Shown piece after piece: positions 39,562 through 49,121 of a stretch of 64,000 nucleotides of DNA (the first letter of the stretch is position 1; the number at the start of each line of letters is the position of its first letter). The DNA comes from an uncultured Mycoplasma sp. (GTDB lineage Bacteria; Bacillota_I; Bacilli_A; RF39; UBA660). The position numbers and the translations under genes are program-made. The stretch is taken from the NCBI GenBank assembly GCA_902493595.1, contig CABUPU010000007.1:33957-97956 (forward strand), read 5' to 3'. A model generated the notes under the pieces. That model ran no database searches, was not told the DNA's origin, and worked only from the letters and a program-made list of their open reading frames with translations.

Positions 39562-40758
39562 ATGATAATTAGAGAAAGATATTTAAAATTAATCAGAACT
39601 TTTTATGAACAGGATTTAATTAAGGTATTAATTGGAATAAGGCGTTCTGGTAAGTCTGTTATTTTAAAACAAATAATTGATGAGTTAAAGGAAAATAAAA
39701 TTGATGATAACCATATTATTTATATTAACTTTGAGGACTATGATTACGAAGAATATACAGACCCTAAAAAATTAAATAATTACATTAAAAATAAAATAAC
39801 AGATGAAAATAAATATTATGTATTTTTTGATGAAATACAAAATGTCCAAGATTGGGAAAAAGTAGTTAATTCTTTAAGAGCTACAAAAAATACTTCAATA
39901 TTTATAACTGGATCTAATAGTGATTTATTATCAAGTGATTTAGCAACTCATATTGCAGGAAGATATGTAAGTTTTAAAATAACTCCATTTACATTTAATG
40001 AAGTATGTGAACTTTTAAAAGTTACAGATAATAGAGATATTGAGGATGCCTTTAATGATTATATAAAATGGGGTGGAATGCCACAAAGATTTATGCAAAA
40101 AGATGACATTTCAAGAAAAACTTATTTAAATGATATATATGATTCAATTATAATAAAAGATATTGTAAAAAGATTTAATATTAAAGATATAGATTTATTA
40201 AATAGAATAGTGACTTATATATTAACAACACCATCACAAGTATTTTCACCTGATAGTCTAAAAAAGTATATGCAAAGTGATTCTAGAAATGTATCATTGG
40301 AAACACTTTATAATTATCTTGATTACATAACTCGTGCAAACCTTATTTCAAAAGCAGAAAGATACGATGTTCGTGGTAAAAGAATTCTTACTGGTAAGTA
40401 TAAATATTATTTAACCGATTTAGGTTTTACTAATATTTTAAGTGAAGGCAAAAAGGAACAAATAGGTGCTTATTTAGAAAATATTGTATATAATGAATTA
40501 ATTGGTCGAGGTTATAATGTAAATGTTGGAACACTTGATAATGGAGAAATTGATTTTATTGCAACAAGGTTCGATGAAAAAATCTACATTCAAGTTGCTT
40601 ATATTTTAAGTGATGAAACTGTAATTAATAGAGAATTTAATGCTTATAAAAAAATCGAAGATAACTTTCCCAAATATGTTTTATCAATGGATAAATTTAA
40701 TTTTTCTCAAAATGGAATAATTCATAAAAATATAATCGATTGGTTATTAAACAAATAA
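39562..40758 (+). CDS. AAA-type ATPase with DUF4143 domain
   Basis: This 398-residue protein has a P-loop GIRRSGKSVILKQI (about residues 27-40), Walker B YYVFFDEIQNVQDW, a sensor SIFITGSNSDLLSS, and a C-terminal DUF4143 part with YLTDLGFTNIL, AYLENIVYNELIGRGYNVNV and a nuclease-like GEIDFIAT. The fold recalls archaeal-type ATPases; the C-terminal GEIDF motif resembles PD-(D/E)xK nucleases. Members are common in gut bacteria and their job is not established. A palindrome next to its consensus promoter suggests regulated, single-gene transcription. Confidence 0.88.
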   Translation: MIIRERYLKLIRTFYEQDLIKVLIGIRRSGKSVILKQIIDELKENKIDDNHIIYINFEDYDYEEYTDPKKLNNYIKNKITDENKYYVFFDEIQNVQDWEKVVNSLRATKNTSIFITGSNSDLLSSDLATHIAGRYVSFKITPFTFNEVCELLKVTDNRDIEDAFNDYIKWGGMPQRFMQKDDISRKTYLNDIYDSIIIKDIVKRFNIKDIDLLNRIVTYILTTPSQVFSPDSLKKYMQSDSRNVSLETLYNYLDYITRANLISKAERYDVRGKRILTGKYKYYLTDLGFTNILSEGKKEQIGAYLENIVYNELIGRGYNVNVGTLDNGEIDFIATRFDEKIYIQVAYILSDETVINREFNAYKKIEDNFPKYVLSMDKFNFSQNGIIHKNIIDWLLNK

Positions 40759-40771
40759 TTTATTACAAACA

Positions 40772-40795
40772 AAAAAGGCTTTTGGCCTTTTTATT
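40772..40795. terminator. Bidirectional terminator between ATPase and minus-strand gene
   Basis: AAAAAGGC (40772-40779) pairs with GCCTTTTT (40785-40792), with A/T runs on both sides. Confidence 0.85.
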
Positions 40796-41327
40796 TGATT
40801 TCTAAAATAATATCACATTCCTGAAGTATTTGCTGAAGCATCTTTTTATTCATATAATAATTTTCATCATTATAACGAAGTATTAAATAATCATCTTTAT
40901 TTTTATTAAATAGGGTAGTTTCTTTATTACTATCAATTTGTTTTAAAATATTTTGAACTTCATCATCAGTAAGCTGTTTTTGAAAATCGATATGATAACC
41001 ATGAAGTGGATCAAAAATATAAAAGTAATCTGTATAATATGCATAAACTACATTTGATTTTGTTATATATAAGTAATAATTTTTATCAATGTCAGTTTCC
41101 TTTAAAAAGGTACCTTTATCTGTTAAATTATTTCCTTTGGTGGTTTCACCAAAATTAACTCTTATATAATAATCCTCTTTATAAAGTTTATCAAATTCAT
41201 TTTTCTTTTCACTTCTTAAAAAGTAAAATATCATAAATATTATTATTATTGTCAGAATAATTGAACCTATTAGTATTAAACTACTGTTATTTCTTACTTT
41301 AGGTTTATCTAAATCATTATTTTTCAT
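40791..41327 (-). CDS. Single-pass membrane protein of unknown function
   Basis: This 178-residue protein has a short cytosolic start (MKNNDLDKPKVRNN), one membrane helix (SLILIGSIILTIIIIFMIFYF, about residues 16-36), and an extracytoplasmic domain of ~140 residues with ETDIDKNYYLYITKSNVVYA. No family recognised. It starts one base after the murC stop on the same strand and is therefore very probably co-transcribed with murC, suggesting a cell-envelope role. Confidence 0.7.
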   Translation of the reverse strand: MKNNDLDKPKVRNNSSLILIGSIILTIIIIFMIFYFLRSEKKNEFDKLYKEDYYIRVNFGETTKGNNLTDKGTFLKETDIDKNYYLYITKSNVVYAYYTDYFYIFDPLHGYHIDFQKQLTDDEVQNILKQIDSNKETTLFNKNKDDYLILRYNDENYYMNKKMLQQILQECDIILEIK

Positions 41328-41328
41328 A

Positions 41329-42684
41329 TTACTCCTTTACTAAATTTTTAGCTACTTCGTTTATTGGACCAGCACCAATTGTTATAACTAAATCATTTTC
41401 TGAAACTTTCTCTTTTATAAGTTTTTCAATTTTATCAAATGAATCTAAATAAATTACATTTGGATTTTTTTCTTTTATTAAATTTACTAAATCACTTTCC
41501 TTTACATTCCAGATATTTTCCTCTCTAGCGGGGTAAATCGGAGCAATTATAATGTTATCAAAATTAGAAAGTACATCAGCAAATTCATTTAAATGCTCTA
41601 TTGTTCTTGAGTAAGTATGTGACTGAAATATTGCATAATCTTTATTATGTTTTGTTTTCTTTACTGAATCAAGTGTTGTTTTAATTTCACTAGGGTGGTG
41701 AGCATAATCATCATAAACAAAGGCACCATTACATTTACCTAAAAATTCAAATCTTCTTCCTACACCTGTGTATGAAGAAAGTCCTTCCTTTATAAAGTTA
41801 ATATCTATATTATAAAGCATGCACATTGCAATTGCAGCAAGTGAATTATAAATATTATGTTTACCAGTTACTGATAAAGATATTTTATCTATATATTCAT
41901 TATCAATATATAAATCATAAGTAGGATGTCCTGCATCATCATATTCTATATTTTTGGCCATATAATTTGAATTATTATTAATACCATATGTTATTTTATT
42001 ATAACCATTAGCCATTTTAATTGTATTTTCATCATCATTATTTACAATTAAATTACCATTATTATCAAGTTTATCTGCAAATTTTTTAAATGAGGAAATA
42101 ATACCATCAATATTTTTAAAATAATCTAAATGATCATCATCAATATCTAAAACTATTTCACTTGTAGGGTAAAAGTCTAAAAAACTATCTACATATTCAC
42201 AAGATTCTGCGATAAAATATTTTTTAGTTCCAACATTATAATTAGAATTTATTATAGGAAGGTGAGCACCAATCATTATTGTAGGATTAAGATTTGCTTT
42301 AACAAAAATTGTACTAACCATACCTGTTGTTGTGCTTTTACCATGGGTTCCTGAAATACATAATACATTTTCATATTCTTTCATAAGAATTCCTAAGAAT
42401 GTACTTCTTTCAAAAACTAATTTATTATTTTCTCGTGCATATTTTAATTCCTCATTATCTTCGTGAATTGCGGCAGTATAAACAACTATATCAGCATTTT
42501 TAACATTTTCTAAATTTGGTTTATTACTTACCTCGATGCCTTTTTCGTTTAAAGACTTTGTTATATCAGTAACTCCAGCATCATAACCAGTAATTTTACA
42601 ATTAAATGATAAAAGTATTCCAGCAATACCACTCATAGAGATACCACCTATACCTATCATATGAATTTTTTTATTTCCAAACAT
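41329..42684 (-). CDS. murC: UDP-N-acetylmuramate-L-alanine ligase
   Basis: MurC adds L-alanine to UDP-N-acetylmuramic acid, the first amino acid of the peptidoglycan stem peptide. The 451-residue protein has the UDP-binding start MIGIGGISMSGIAGIL, the ATP loop GTHGKSTTTGMV (about residues 113-124), SCEYVDSFLDFYP, LDIDDDHLDYF, and the C-terminal QSHTYSRTIEHLNEF. All are typical. A small membrane protein gene follows directly. Confidence 0.96.
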   Translation of the reverse strand: MFGNKKIHMIGIGGISMSGIAGILLSFNCKITGYDAGVTDITKSLNEKGIEVSNKPNLENVKNADIVVYTAAIHEDNEELKYARENNKLVFERSTFLGILMKEYENVLCISGTHGKSTTTGMVSTIFVKANLNPTIMIGAHLPIINSNYNVGTKKYFIAESCEYVDSFLDFYPTSEIVLDIDDDHLDYFKNIDGIISSFKKFADKLDNNGNLIVNNDDENTIKMANGYNKITYGINNNSNYMAKNIEYDDAGHPTYDLYIDNEYIDKISLSVTGKHNIYNSLAAIAMCMLYNIDINFIKEGLSSYTGVGRRFEFLGKCNGAFVYDDYAHHPSEIKTTLDSVKKTKHNKDYAIFQSHTYSRTIEHLNEFADVLSNFDNIIIAPIYPAREENIWNVKESDLVNLIKEKNPNVIYLDSFDKIEKLIKEKVSENDLVITIGAGPINEVAKNLVKE

Positions 42685-42725
42685 TTTTTATTCTTCCTTT
42701 CAATTATATTATACTTTAAAATTAA

Positions 42726-43367
42726 CTAGATAGCAAATGAGTGACGATATAATAAAATGATTTTTTTACCTTTTATATCTATTATACCTTCCTCCTTTAA
42801 ATTTTTAAGTTCTCTATGCATAGCACTTCGATCTACAGCTAGAAAATCCGCAAGTTCAGAAAAAGAAAAAGTTAAATAAATTATACTACTTCCGTGAGCT
42901 TGACTTTCAATATCAAAGTATTCAAGAAGTTTATCACGAATTGTTTTTTTAGATATTATCTGAAGTCTATCATTTCTTTTTCTAATTTTATCATTTAAAA
43001 TAATTGTAATATTTTTTAAAAATGTATTAAAATATTCTTGATTTAAATTAGCATTTATTACAAAATCATAGTCAAATACTAAAACTGTTGTTTCTTCATT
43101 AGCAATCATATCATACTCTTTATTATATAAATATGATAGGTTAGAACCAAAAATGTCATCTTCGTAAAGCTCTTCGATTATAAGCTTATTACCATTATAA
43201 TCAGTATGAACTATTTTAGCATTTCCATTTATAATTATTCCGATTATGTGATCTTTGAGCACTTTTGATATATTATCATTTTTTTTAAAAGTATATGATA
43301 ATCCTTCGAGATAATTAATTAATTTATTTTTTTCTTTATCAGATATTTTATCAAATAATTTTATCAT
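42726..43367 (-). CDS. Crp/Fnr-family transcriptional regulator
   Basis: This 213-residue protein has an N-terminal cyclic-nucleotide-binding-like beta barrel (IIINGNAKIVHTDYNGNKLI, EELYEDDIFGSNL) and a C-terminal winged helix of the HTH_Crp type (FSFSELADFLAVDRSAMHRELK). It has no cysteine cluster as in FNR, so the signal is unclear. It is divergent from nrdD, with a perfect 16-bp palindrome between them, so control of anaerobic ribonucleotide reduction is a reasonable guess. Confidence 0.88.
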   Translation of the reverse strand: MIKLFDKISDKEKNKLINYLEGLSYTFKKNDNISKVLKDHIIGIIINGNAKIVHTDYNGNKLIIEELYEDDIFGSNLSYLYNKEYDMIANEETTVLVFDYDFVINANLNQEYFNTFLKNITIILNDKIRKRNDRLQIISKKTIRDKLLEYFDIESQAHGSSIIYLTFSFSELADFLAVDRSAMHRELKNLKEEGIIDIKGKKIILLYRHSFAI

Positions 43368-43406
43368 TTACACCTCTTATGTAAAATTTTATCATTTTTT
43401 TAAATA

Positions 43407-43422
43407 TGTTGCAATTGCAACA
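43407..43422. promoter_or_regulatory. Perfect 16-bp palindrome between Crp/Fnr regulator and nrdD
   Basis: TGTTGCAATTGCAACA is identical to its own reverse complement. It is centred in the 109-bp gap between the divergent starts. This is the expected place for an operator controlled by the neighbouring dimeric regulator. Confidence 0.75.
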
Positions 43423-43476
43423 ATACATTTTTTTAAAATGTGTTATAGTTTAGTTATGTTAGAGGAAGGTGGATTT

Positions 43477-45630
43477 ATGAAAATAGTTAAAAGAGATGGA
43501 CATATTGTTGATTATTGTCCAGAAAAAATTGAACTTGCAATTAAAAAGGCAAATGAAGAAGTTGCTGAAGAAGATAGAGTAAGTGACATTCAAATTAGAA
43601 ATATTGTAAAATATGTTGAAGGATTAAAGAAAAAAAGAATGCTTGTCGAGGACATTCAAGATATTATTGAATATAGATTAATGGCTCTTGGAAAATATGC
43701 TCTTGCAAAAGAATATATAACTTATAGATATACAAGAGAATTAGTAAGAAAAAGTAATACAACAGATTTATCCATTAAAGAGTTAATAGATGGTGAGAGT
43801 GAATATTGGAATACAGAAAATTCTAATAAAAATGCTAAAATAGTTACAACTCAAAGGGATTATTTAGCAGGTATTACCTCTACAGATATAACTCGTAGAT
43901 TTTTACTTACTGAGGATATTGTAAAAGCTCACGATGAAGGTATTATTCATTTTCATGATGCTGATTATTTTGCTCAAAATGCACTACATAATTGTGATTT
44001 AATTAACCTTGAGGATATGCTTCAAAATGGAACAAATATTAATGGCGTAATGATAGAAAAACCTCATAGATTCTTAACCGCTATGACTATTGCAACTCAA
44101 ATTATTACTGCTGTATCATCATCACAATATGGAGGATGCACTATAACTCTTACACATTTAGCACCTTTTGTAAGATGTAGTTATGAAAGATATTTAGAAA
44201 AATATAAAGCAAGAAAATTTAAAAAAGAAGATGCTGAAAAATATGCTAAAGAAGATTTACAAAAAGAAATTACTGATGGAGTTCAAACATTTCAATATCA
44301 AATTAACTCAATGACTACGACTAATGGTCAAGCACCATTTTTAAGTGTATGTATGTACCTTGGTGAAACTGAAGAATATAAAGATGAACTTGCAATGATT
44401 ATCGAAGAAGTTTTAAAACAAAGAATTCAAGGTATGAAAAATGAAAAAGGTGTTTACATTACACCAGCTTTTCCAAAACTTTTATATGTCCTTGAGGAAG
44501 ATAATATAAGACCAGATAGTAAATATTATTATTTAACTGAGCTTTCTGCTAAATGTACTGCTAAAAGAATGGTTCCAGATTATATTTCTGAAAAGATTAT
44601 GAAAGAACTTAAAATTGATAAAAATGGAAATGGTCAATGTTATCCTTGTATGGGATGCCGTAGTTTCTTAACTCCATATGTTGATGAAAAAGGTAATCCA
44701 AAATACTATGGTAGATTTAATCAAGGTGTTGTTACTATTAATCTTCCTGATGTTGCACTTTCATCAGATAAAGATATGGAACTATTCTGGAAAATATTTG
44801 ATGATAGATTAGAACTATGCCATAGAGCACTTCAGATAAGACATAAAAGACTTTCAAAAGTTACAAGTGATGTAGCACCAATTTTATGGCAACACGGAGC
44901 ACTTGCAAGACTTGGTAAAGGTGAAAGTATTCATGACCTTTTACATCATGGATATTCAACAATTTCACTTGGTTATGCAGGACTTTATGAATGTGTAAAA
45001 TATATGACAGGTCACTCTCATACCGATGAATCTGTTGGTAAAGAATTTGGTTTAAAAGTAATGCAATATATGAATGATAAATGTAAAAAATGGAAAGCCG
45101 ATGAAGATATCGACTATTCAGTATATGGAACTCCAATTGAAGCAACAACATATAAATTTGCTAAATGTTTAAAAGATAGATTTGGAGTTGTAAAGGGAAT
45201 TACTGATAGAGATTATATTACTAATTCATATCATGTACCAGTTTTCGAAGAGATTGATGCCTTTACTAAATTAAAACTTGAAAGTGAATTTCAAAAGCTT
45301 TCTCCAGGTGGAGCTGTAAGTTATATTGAAACTCCAAACCTTGAAAATAATTTAGATGTTGTTATGGAGGTTATCGAATATATTTATAATAATATTATGT
45401 ATGCTGAACTTAATACAAAATCTGATTATTGTCAAGCATGTGGTTACACTGGTGAAATCCTAATTGATGATAATTTAGAGTGGTATTGCCCAAATTGTGG
45501 AAACAGAGATCACGACAAATTAAATGTTGCTCGTAGAACATGCGGTTACATTGGAACTAATTTTTGGAATAAGGGTAGAACCGAAGAAATAAAAGAAAGA
45601 GTAATGCATATTGATAATAAGGATGCTTAA
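43477..45630 (+). CDS. nrdD: Anaerobic ribonucleoside-triphosphate reductase (class III)
   Basis: NrdD makes deoxynucleotides under anaerobic conditions using a glycyl radical. The 717-residue protein has an N-terminal ATP-cone (VKRDGHIVDYCPEKIELAIK), HNCDLINLEDML, FLSVCMYLGET, a zinc site YCQACGYTG...WYCPNCGN and the radical loop RRTCGYIGTNFWNKGR near the C-terminus. ATG 43477 has AGGTGG upstream; an in-frame ATG-less frame start at 43438 was rejected. nrdG follows 2 nt later. Confidence 0.97.
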   Translation: MKIVKRDGHIVDYCPEKIELAIKKANEEVAEEDRVSDIQIRNIVKYVEGLKKKRMLVEDIQDIIEYRLMALGKYALAKEYITYRYTRELVRKSNTTDLSIKELIDGESEYWNTENSNKNAKIVTTQRDYLAGITSTDITRRFLLTEDIVKAHDEGIIHFHDADYFAQNALHNCDLINLEDMLQNGTNINGVMIEKPHRFLTAMTIATQIITAVSSSQYGGCTITLTHLAPFVRCSYERYLEKYKARKFKKEDAEKYAKEDLQKEITDGVQTFQYQINSMTTTNGQAPFLSVCMYLGETEEYKDELAMIIEEVLKQRIQGMKNEKGVYITPAFPKLLYVLEEDNIRPDSKYYYLTELSAKCTAKRMVPDYISEKIMKELKIDKNGNGQCYPCMGCRSFLTPYVDEKGNPKYYGRFNQGVVTINLPDVALSSDKDMELFWKIFDDRLELCHRALQIRHKRLSKVTSDVAPILWQHGALARLGKGESIHDLLHHGYSTISLGYAGLYECVKYMTGHSHTDESVGKEFGLKVMQYMNDKCKKWKADEDIDYSVYGTPIEATTYKFAKCLKDRFGVVKGITDRDYITNSYHVPVFEEIDAFTKLKLESEFQKLSPGGAVSYIETPNLENNLDVVMEVIEYIYNNIMYAELNTKSDYCQACGYTGEILIDDNLEWYCPNCGNRDHDKLNVARRTCGYIGTNFWNKGRTEEIKERVMHIDNKDA

Positions 45631-45632
45631 AT

Positions 45633-46124
45633 ATGAGATATCATAAAATTAGAAAAATGGATATTTCTAATGGACCAGGGGTAAGAGTTTCAATATTTAT
45701 GCAAGGATGTGAGTTTCATTGTGAAAATTGTTTCAATAAAGAAACTTGGGATTTTGATGGTGGCAAAGAATTTAATGAAAAAACTATTGATGAAGTATTA
45801 GAACTTTGCTCAAAAGATTTTATAACTGGACTTTCTATTTTAGGAGGAGAGCCGTTACATACGAATAATATTGAGGGAACAACATTACTTGCTAAAGTTT
45901 TTAAAGAAAAATATCCTAATAAAACTTTATGGGTGTGGAGTGGATTCTTATTTGATAAAGATTTAAAAGATAAAGAAATTCTTAATTACATTGATGTTTT
46001 AGTGGATGGTCAGTTTGTAAATAGTCTTCATAATCCAACACTAAAATGGAAAGGATCCTCAAATCAAAGAGTAATAGATGTTCAAAAAAGTCTAAAAGAA
46101 AATAAAATTATAACTATTGAATAA
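45633..46124 (+). CDS. nrdG: Anaerobic ribonucleotide reductase activating enzyme (radical SAM)
   Basis: This 163-residue radical SAM enzyme generates the glycyl radical on NrdD. The cluster motif is QGCEFHCENCFNKETW, giving C-x3-C-x2-C. GGEP (ILGGEPL) and VDVLVDGQF-type strand (YIDVLVDGQFVNS) are present, as in NrdG. It is directly after nrdD, with a terminator at 46123-46150. Confidence 0.95.
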   Translation: MRYHKIRKMDISNGPGVRVSIFMQGCEFHCENCFNKETWDFDGGKEFNEKTIDEVLELCSKDFITGLSILGGEPLHTNNIEGTTLLAKVFKEKYPNKTLWVWSGFLFDKDLKDKEILNYIDVLVDGQFVNSLHNPTLKWKGSSNQRVIDVQKSLKENKIITIE

Positions 46125-46150
46125 CTAGATAATAATCTGGTTATTTTTTT
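46123..46150 (+). terminator. Terminator of nrdDG
   Basis: AACTAGAT (46123-46130) pairs with ATCTGGTT (46135-46142; one T-G), followed by a T-rich stretch. Confidence 0.78.
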
Positions 46151-46240
46151 ATATTTGCAAACAATAAATTTTACATTCAAAAGTTATTGCATTTTATAAA
46201 TTTAAATGATAAAATTAAATAGAATAAAGAGGTGTTTACA

Positions 46241-47095
46241 GTGAAAGATTTTATTATAAATTTATATGCTAATAAGTATTTTCCAATTTATTTGGGAGTA
46301 GTAATAATTGTACTTCTTATAGCATTTTTTGTCGTTTTTTTCTTAGGAAAAAAGGATCAAAAGAAAATTGAAGAAACACAAAAACTTAATTTAGAAAAGT
46401 TAAAAGAGGCACAAAATAATCCAGTAGTTACAAATAATGAAGTTAAAACTAATATTCAAAGCGTTCCAGTTGAACCTAAAGTTCAGCCTGAGGTAGTACC
46501 TGTAGTAAGTGAACCTGTTAATACTGTATCTGAAGTTAAACAAGTAACTGTAAATAAGTCTATACAAACTCCTGTAGCTCCAACACCTGTAAAGCCAGTT
46601 CAGGTAGTGCCTACTGCTCCAGTTATGGAAGTAAAAAATGAAATGCCTGTTACACCAAAAACAGTGGAAACACCTAAAATGCCAGAAATAGCTCCAGTTA
46701 TTCCACCTGTAATGGAAATAAAGCCTACTGTTGAGGCACCAAAACCGATTAGTGATGATGATGTATATAGAGTTAATAAAAAAGAAGAAGAAACTGTAAA
46801 TCGTTTGAAAGAACTTTCATCATCTTTGGATAAAGAAATGAAAACATTTGAAGCTAAACCTTTAGTAACTCCTGGAGTAGAAAAAGTTTTAGAGGAAAAG
46901 CCTAAAGTTATGAATGTATATAGTTCAGTATATGTTCCAAATAATAATGTGGTAACTCCTGTAGAGGAGAAAAAGCCAGCTACAGAAAGTAATGATGATT
47001 ATTTTGATGATACAATGGCAATTGAACTTCCAAAACTTAAAACTGAAGAACCTGTTTTAAAGGATAATACTTCAGATCCACTTAATTTATTATAA
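46241..47095 (+). CDS. Membrane-anchored Pro/Val-rich protein
   Basis: This 284-residue protein has a single membrane helix near the N-terminus (YLGVVIIVLLIAFFVVFFLG) followed by a long low-complexity Pro-Val-Glu-Lys region (PVAPTPVKPVQVVPTAP type) to the end, with acidic clusters near the C-terminus. GTG 46241 was chosen because AGAGGTG lies 7 nt upstream. The tail is probably cytosolic (after a short N-terminal periplasmic-side start), resembling scaffolds in division or envelope biogenesis, but I recognise no family. It is a single-gene unit between terminators. Confidence 0.65.
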   Translation: MKDFIINLYANKYFPIYLGVVIIVLLIAFFVVFFLGKKDQKKIEETQKLNLEKLKEAQNNPVVTNNEVKTNIQSVPVEPKVQPEVVPVVSEPVNTVSEVKQVTVNKSIQTPVAPTPVKPVQVVPTAPVMEVKNEMPVTPKTVETPKMPEIAPVIPPVMEIKPTVEAPKPISDDDVYRVNKKEEETVNRLKELSSSLDKEMKTFEAKPLVTPGVEKVLEEKPKVMNVYSSVYVPNNNVVTPVEEKKPATESNDDYFDDTMAIELPKLKTEEPVLKDNTSDPLNLL

Positions 47096-47097
47096 TT

Positions 47098-47124
47098 AGA
47101 AAGTGTTAATACTTTCTTTTTTTT
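47098..47124 (+). terminator. Terminator before parE
   Basis: AGAAAGT (47098-47104) pairs with ACTTTCT (47111-47117), followed by seven T. Confidence 0.85.
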
Positions 47125-47130
47125 ATAAAC

Positions 47131-47159
47131 TTGACACTTAAAAAGCAAAATTATGTAAA
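47131..47159 (+). promoter_or_regulatory. Promoter of parE-parC
   Basis: TTGACA (47131-47136), 17-nt spacer, TGTAAA (47154-47159). The -35 is perfect; the -10 is moderate. Confidence 0.65.
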
Positions 47160-47210
47160 GTGAAGTTGATAAAATTTATTTTTTTATTTATAATAATTTA
47201 AGGTGGTACT

Positions 47211-49118
47211 ATGGTAAAAAAATATGATGAATCATCTATTAAAATCTTAGAAGGCTTGGAGGCTGTTAGAAAAAGACCAGGTATGTACATTGGTTCAACA
47301 GATAAAAGAGGCCTTCATCATTTAGTATGGGAAATTGTTGACAACTCAATAGATGAAGTAATAAATGGTTTTGGTAACTATATAAAAATAGTTATAAATA
47401 AAGATAATTCAATTACAGTAGCGGATAATGGTCGTGGTGTACCAATTGGAATGCACGCTTCAGGAAAAAGCACTCCAGAGGTTATTTATACAATGCTTCA
47501 TGCCGGTGGTAAATTTACTGAAGATGGTTATAAAGTTTCCGGAGGTCTTCATGGTGTTGGTGCCTCTGTAGTTAATGCATTATCTAGTTCAATGACAGTG
47601 GTAATTTATCGTGATGGTAAAATAAGCGAAATTGACTTTGAAAATGGTGGTAAAGTAAAAAATCCTCTTAGGACAATCGGTGAAAGTAAAAAAACTGGAA
47701 CTATTGTAAAATTTAAACCTGATGATGAAATTTTTAAAAATCTTCAGTTTTCATATACAACAATTTGTGAAAGAATGCAAGAAAGTGCTTTTTTACTTCC
47801 AGGTCTTACAATCGAAGTTATTGATGAAGCAGATAAAAAAGAAGTTAAATATCATTATGAAAATGGTTTAACTAGTTTTGTAGATTATATAAATGAAGAT
47901 AAAACAACTCTTCATAAAGTAATAAACTATTCTGGAACTAAACAAGGTATTGAAGTCGATGTTGCTCTTCAATATACTGATACTTATCAAGAAAATATTT
48001 TATCATTTGTTAATAATGTTAAAACTGGTGATGGTGGTTCTCATGAAGTTGGCTTTAAAACAGGAATTACTAAAGCATTTAATGATTATGCAAAAAATAA
48101 TAGTATTTTTAAAGGTAAAGATTATTCACTTGATGGAGCAGATGTAAGAGAGGGTTTAACTGCAGTAATAAGTCTTAAGATACCTGAGGAACTTTTGCAA
48201 TTTGAGGGACAAACAAAAGGAAAACTTGGTACTCCAGAAGCAAGAAGTATAACTGAAAGTATAACTTATGATAGTTTGAAATTTTACCTTGAGGAAAACA
48301 AAGAAGTTGCTCTTAATATACTTGAAAAAGCGATGAAAAGTAAAACTGCAAGAGAGGCCGCAAGAAAAGCAAGAGAAGAAGCTAGAAATGGTAAAAATAA
48401 AAGTAAAATAGAAAAGAATTTATCGGGAAAACTTGCTCCTGCTCAAAGTAAAAATCCTAAAATAAATGAACTTTTTATAGTCGAAGGTAATTCAGCTGGT
48501 GGTTCTGCTAAAGGTGGAAGAAATCGTAAATTTCAAGCAATACTTCCTCTTCGTGGTAAAGTTATAAATGCTGATAAGGCAAGTAGTGAAGATTTATTTA
48601 AAAATGAAGAAATTAATACGTTAATTTATACAATTGGTGCTGGTGTAGGTCAAAGTTTTGATGCTAGTGAGTCAAATTATGATAAAGTAATAATAATGAC
48701 CGATGCCGATGTTGATGGAGCTCATATTCAAATACTACTTTTGACATTCTTTTATAGATATATGCGTGGTCTTATTGAAACAGGACACTTATATATAGCT
48801 GTTCCTCCACTTTATAAAATAGATTATGGTAAGAAAAGATTTTATGCTTATTCAGATGAAGAACTTGAAAACATAAAAAGAGAAAATTCTGGTAAATATG
48901 CTGTTCAAAGATATAAAGGACTTGGTGAAATGAATCCAGAACAACTTTGGGAAACAACAATGAACCCAGATACAAGAATGCTTATTAGAGTAAATATTAC
49001 AGATGCCGCTCTTGCGGAAAAAAGAGTAAGTACTTTGATGGGAGATAAAGTAGAACCTAGAAAAGAATGGATAAACGAAAATGTTGAGTTTACCATGGAA
49101 GATAATTATAGGGGGTAA
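47211..49118 (+). CDS. parE: DNA topoisomerase IV subunit B
   Basis: ParE supplies the ATPase of topoisomerase IV, which decatenates chromosomes. The 635-residue protein has GHKL motifs (EIVDNSIDEV, DNGRGVP, GGLHGVGASVVNAL), a transducer domain with KTAREAARKAREEARNGK, and the TOPRIM motifs (VEGNSAGGSAKGGR, MTDADVDGAHI). It carries no Tyr; that is on ParC. The pair parE-parC is separated by 3 nt. The RKPGMYIGST-like motif at residue ~20 (RPGMYIGSTDKRG) is intact. Confidence 0.95.
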   Translation: MVKKYDESSIKILEGLEAVRKRPGMYIGSTDKRGLHHLVWEIVDNSIDEVINGFGNYIKIVINKDNSITVADNGRGVPIGMHASGKSTPEVIYTMLHAGGKFTEDGYKVSGGLHGVGASVVNALSSSMTVVIYRDGKISEIDFENGGKVKNPLRTIGESKKTGTIVKFKPDDEIFKNLQFSYTTICERMQESAFLLPGLTIEVIDEADKKEVKYHYENGLTSFVDYINEDKTTLHKVINYSGTKQGIEVDVALQYTDTYQENILSFVNNVKTGDGGSHEVGFKTGITKAFNDYAKNNSIFKGKDYSLDGADVREGLTAVISLKIPEELLQFEGQTKGKLGTPEARSITESITYDSLKFYLEENKEVALNILEKAMKSKTAREAARKAREEARNGKNKSKIEKNLSGKLAPAQSKNPKINELFIVEGNSAGGSAKGGRNRKFQAILPLRGKVINADKASSEDLFKNEEINTLIYTIGAGVGQSFDASESNYDKVIIMTDADVDGAHIQILLLTFFYRYMRGLIETGHLYIAVPPLYKIDYGKKRFYAYSDEELENIKRENSGKYAVQRYKGLGEMNPEQLWETTMNPDTRMLIRVNITDAALAEKRVSTLMGDKVEPRKEWINENVEFTMEDNYRG

Positions 49119-49121
49119 AAA

